From: Bacillota bacterium
Lineage (GTDB): Bacteria > Bacillota > Clostridia > Clostridiales > Clostridiaceae
NCBI GenBank assembly: GCA_021779235.1
Contig: JAJYBA010000125.1
Span: 1 to 5,119 of the forward strand
Direction of reading: 5' to 3'
Length of the DNA: 5,119 nucleotides
Of this stretch, positions 4,869 to 5,119 are shown piece after piece. The notes below the pieces were generated by a model. That model was given only the letters and a program-made list of their open reading frames with translations. It made no database searches and was not told the origin of the DNA. How positions within the stretch are numbered: position 1 is the stretch's first letter; every line of letters begins with the position of its first letter. Both the position numbers and the translations under genes were made by a program.

Positions 4869-5119
4869 TTAAAAAGGCAATTTACCAAACAAACCTTTTT
4901 TACCAGGTTTTTGGAATCCTTTTGCTTGCTTCATGAATTTCTTCATCATCTCAAAATCTTTTAATAGTTTATTAACTTGTTGCACCCCAGTACCTGACCC
5001 ATTAGCAATTCTCTTTTTTCTAGAAGAAGAGCTACTAACCAAATTAGGATGTTTTCTTTCTGAAATAGTCATTGATCTTATGATCGCTTCAACTTTTCCC
5101 ATTTCTTTTTCACTTTGAG
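4869..5119 (-). CDS. ffh: Signal recognition particle protein Ffh, C-terminal part (5' end outside window)
   Basis: Ffh (SRP54) binds 4.5S/6S SRP RNA and signal peptides emerging from the ribosome, and with FtsY delivers nascent chains to the membrane. Only the end of the methionine-rich M domain is here: 82 complete codons up to the TAA stop. The frame stays open to the window edge, so ATG 5102 is internal and not a start. The visible part is QSEKEMGKVEAIIRSMT, then ISERKHP, the SRP-RNA-binding motif SSRKKRIANGSGTGVQQVN, and a Met-rich helix (LLKDFEMMKKFMKQ), which ends one side of the signal-peptide groove. The tail KKGLFGKLPF is short. The NG GTPase domain must lie beyond base 5119. rpsP follows after 50 nt. 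Confidence 0.96.
   Translation of the reverse strand, partial: QSEKEMGKVEAIIRSMTISERKHPNLVSSSSSRKKRIANGSGTGVQQVNKLLKDFEMMKKFMKQAKGFQKPGKKGLFGKLPF

Noticed and set aside
4933..5118. A plus-strand frame opposite ffh
   Set aside because: It is the antisense shadow of the conserved SRP-RNA-binding segment of Ffh.
1..5119. Search for a novel defence, mobile or secondary-metabolite system
   Set aside because: All coding space is filled by recognised housekeeping genes in their usual Firmicutes order. I saw no transposase, integrase, direct-repeat array or unexplained open frame.

Overview
The window is an AT-rich piece of a low-GC Firmicutes chromosome. It is most likely from a Clostridium-like member of the Clostridia. 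Four things point there: strong AGGAGG-type Shine-Dalgarno (SD) sites before most genes, AT-biased codon use (many AGA, ATA and TTA codons), the gene order itself, and an RNase HII with a long N-terminal extension. The species cannot be read from the sequence. Every gene lies on the minus strand, so the order of transcription runs from high to low coordinates.

In transcription order the genes are: ffh (SRP54, only the 3' end is present), rpsP (bS16), khpA (KH-domain RNA-binding protein), rimM (30S maturation), trmD (tRNA m1G37 methyltransferase), rplS (bL19), lepB (signal peptidase I), rbgA/ylqF (50S assembly GTPase) and rnhB (RNase HII, missing only its C-terminal tip). This is the conserved translation, secretion and ribosome-assembly cluster of Gram-positive bacteria. 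SRP delivers proteins to the membrane and signal peptidase I trims them. bS16 and bL19 are structural ribosomal proteins. RimM and RbgA mature the small and large subunits. TrmD modifies tRNA to protect the reading frame. RNase HII removes ribonucleotides from DNA.

The non-coding signals divide the cluster into transcription units. A strong intrinsic terminator follows khpA (4286-4316). An AT-rich terminator-like hairpin follows trmD (2912-2947). Next comes a good extended -10 sigma-A promoter for rplS (2880-2908) and a structured leader resembling the L19 autoregulatory leader (2820-2875). A compact GNRA-loop terminator follows rplS (2425-2445). lepB and rbgA lie 2 nt apart. A long 17-bp hairpin without a U tract separates rbgA from rnhB (843-893).

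Several starts are set by SD position rather than by the longest open frame: ATG 4818 (rpsP), ATG 4541 (khpA), ATG 3694 (trmD, overlapping the rimM stop as ATGA), ATG 2797 (rplS) and TTG 2276 (lepB). I saw no mobile element, CRISPR array, tRNA, rRNA, phage gene or uncharacterised protein system. This is a housekeeping region, and what is worth a second look is in the RNA signals between genes. No gene-free stretch exceeds 300 bases.
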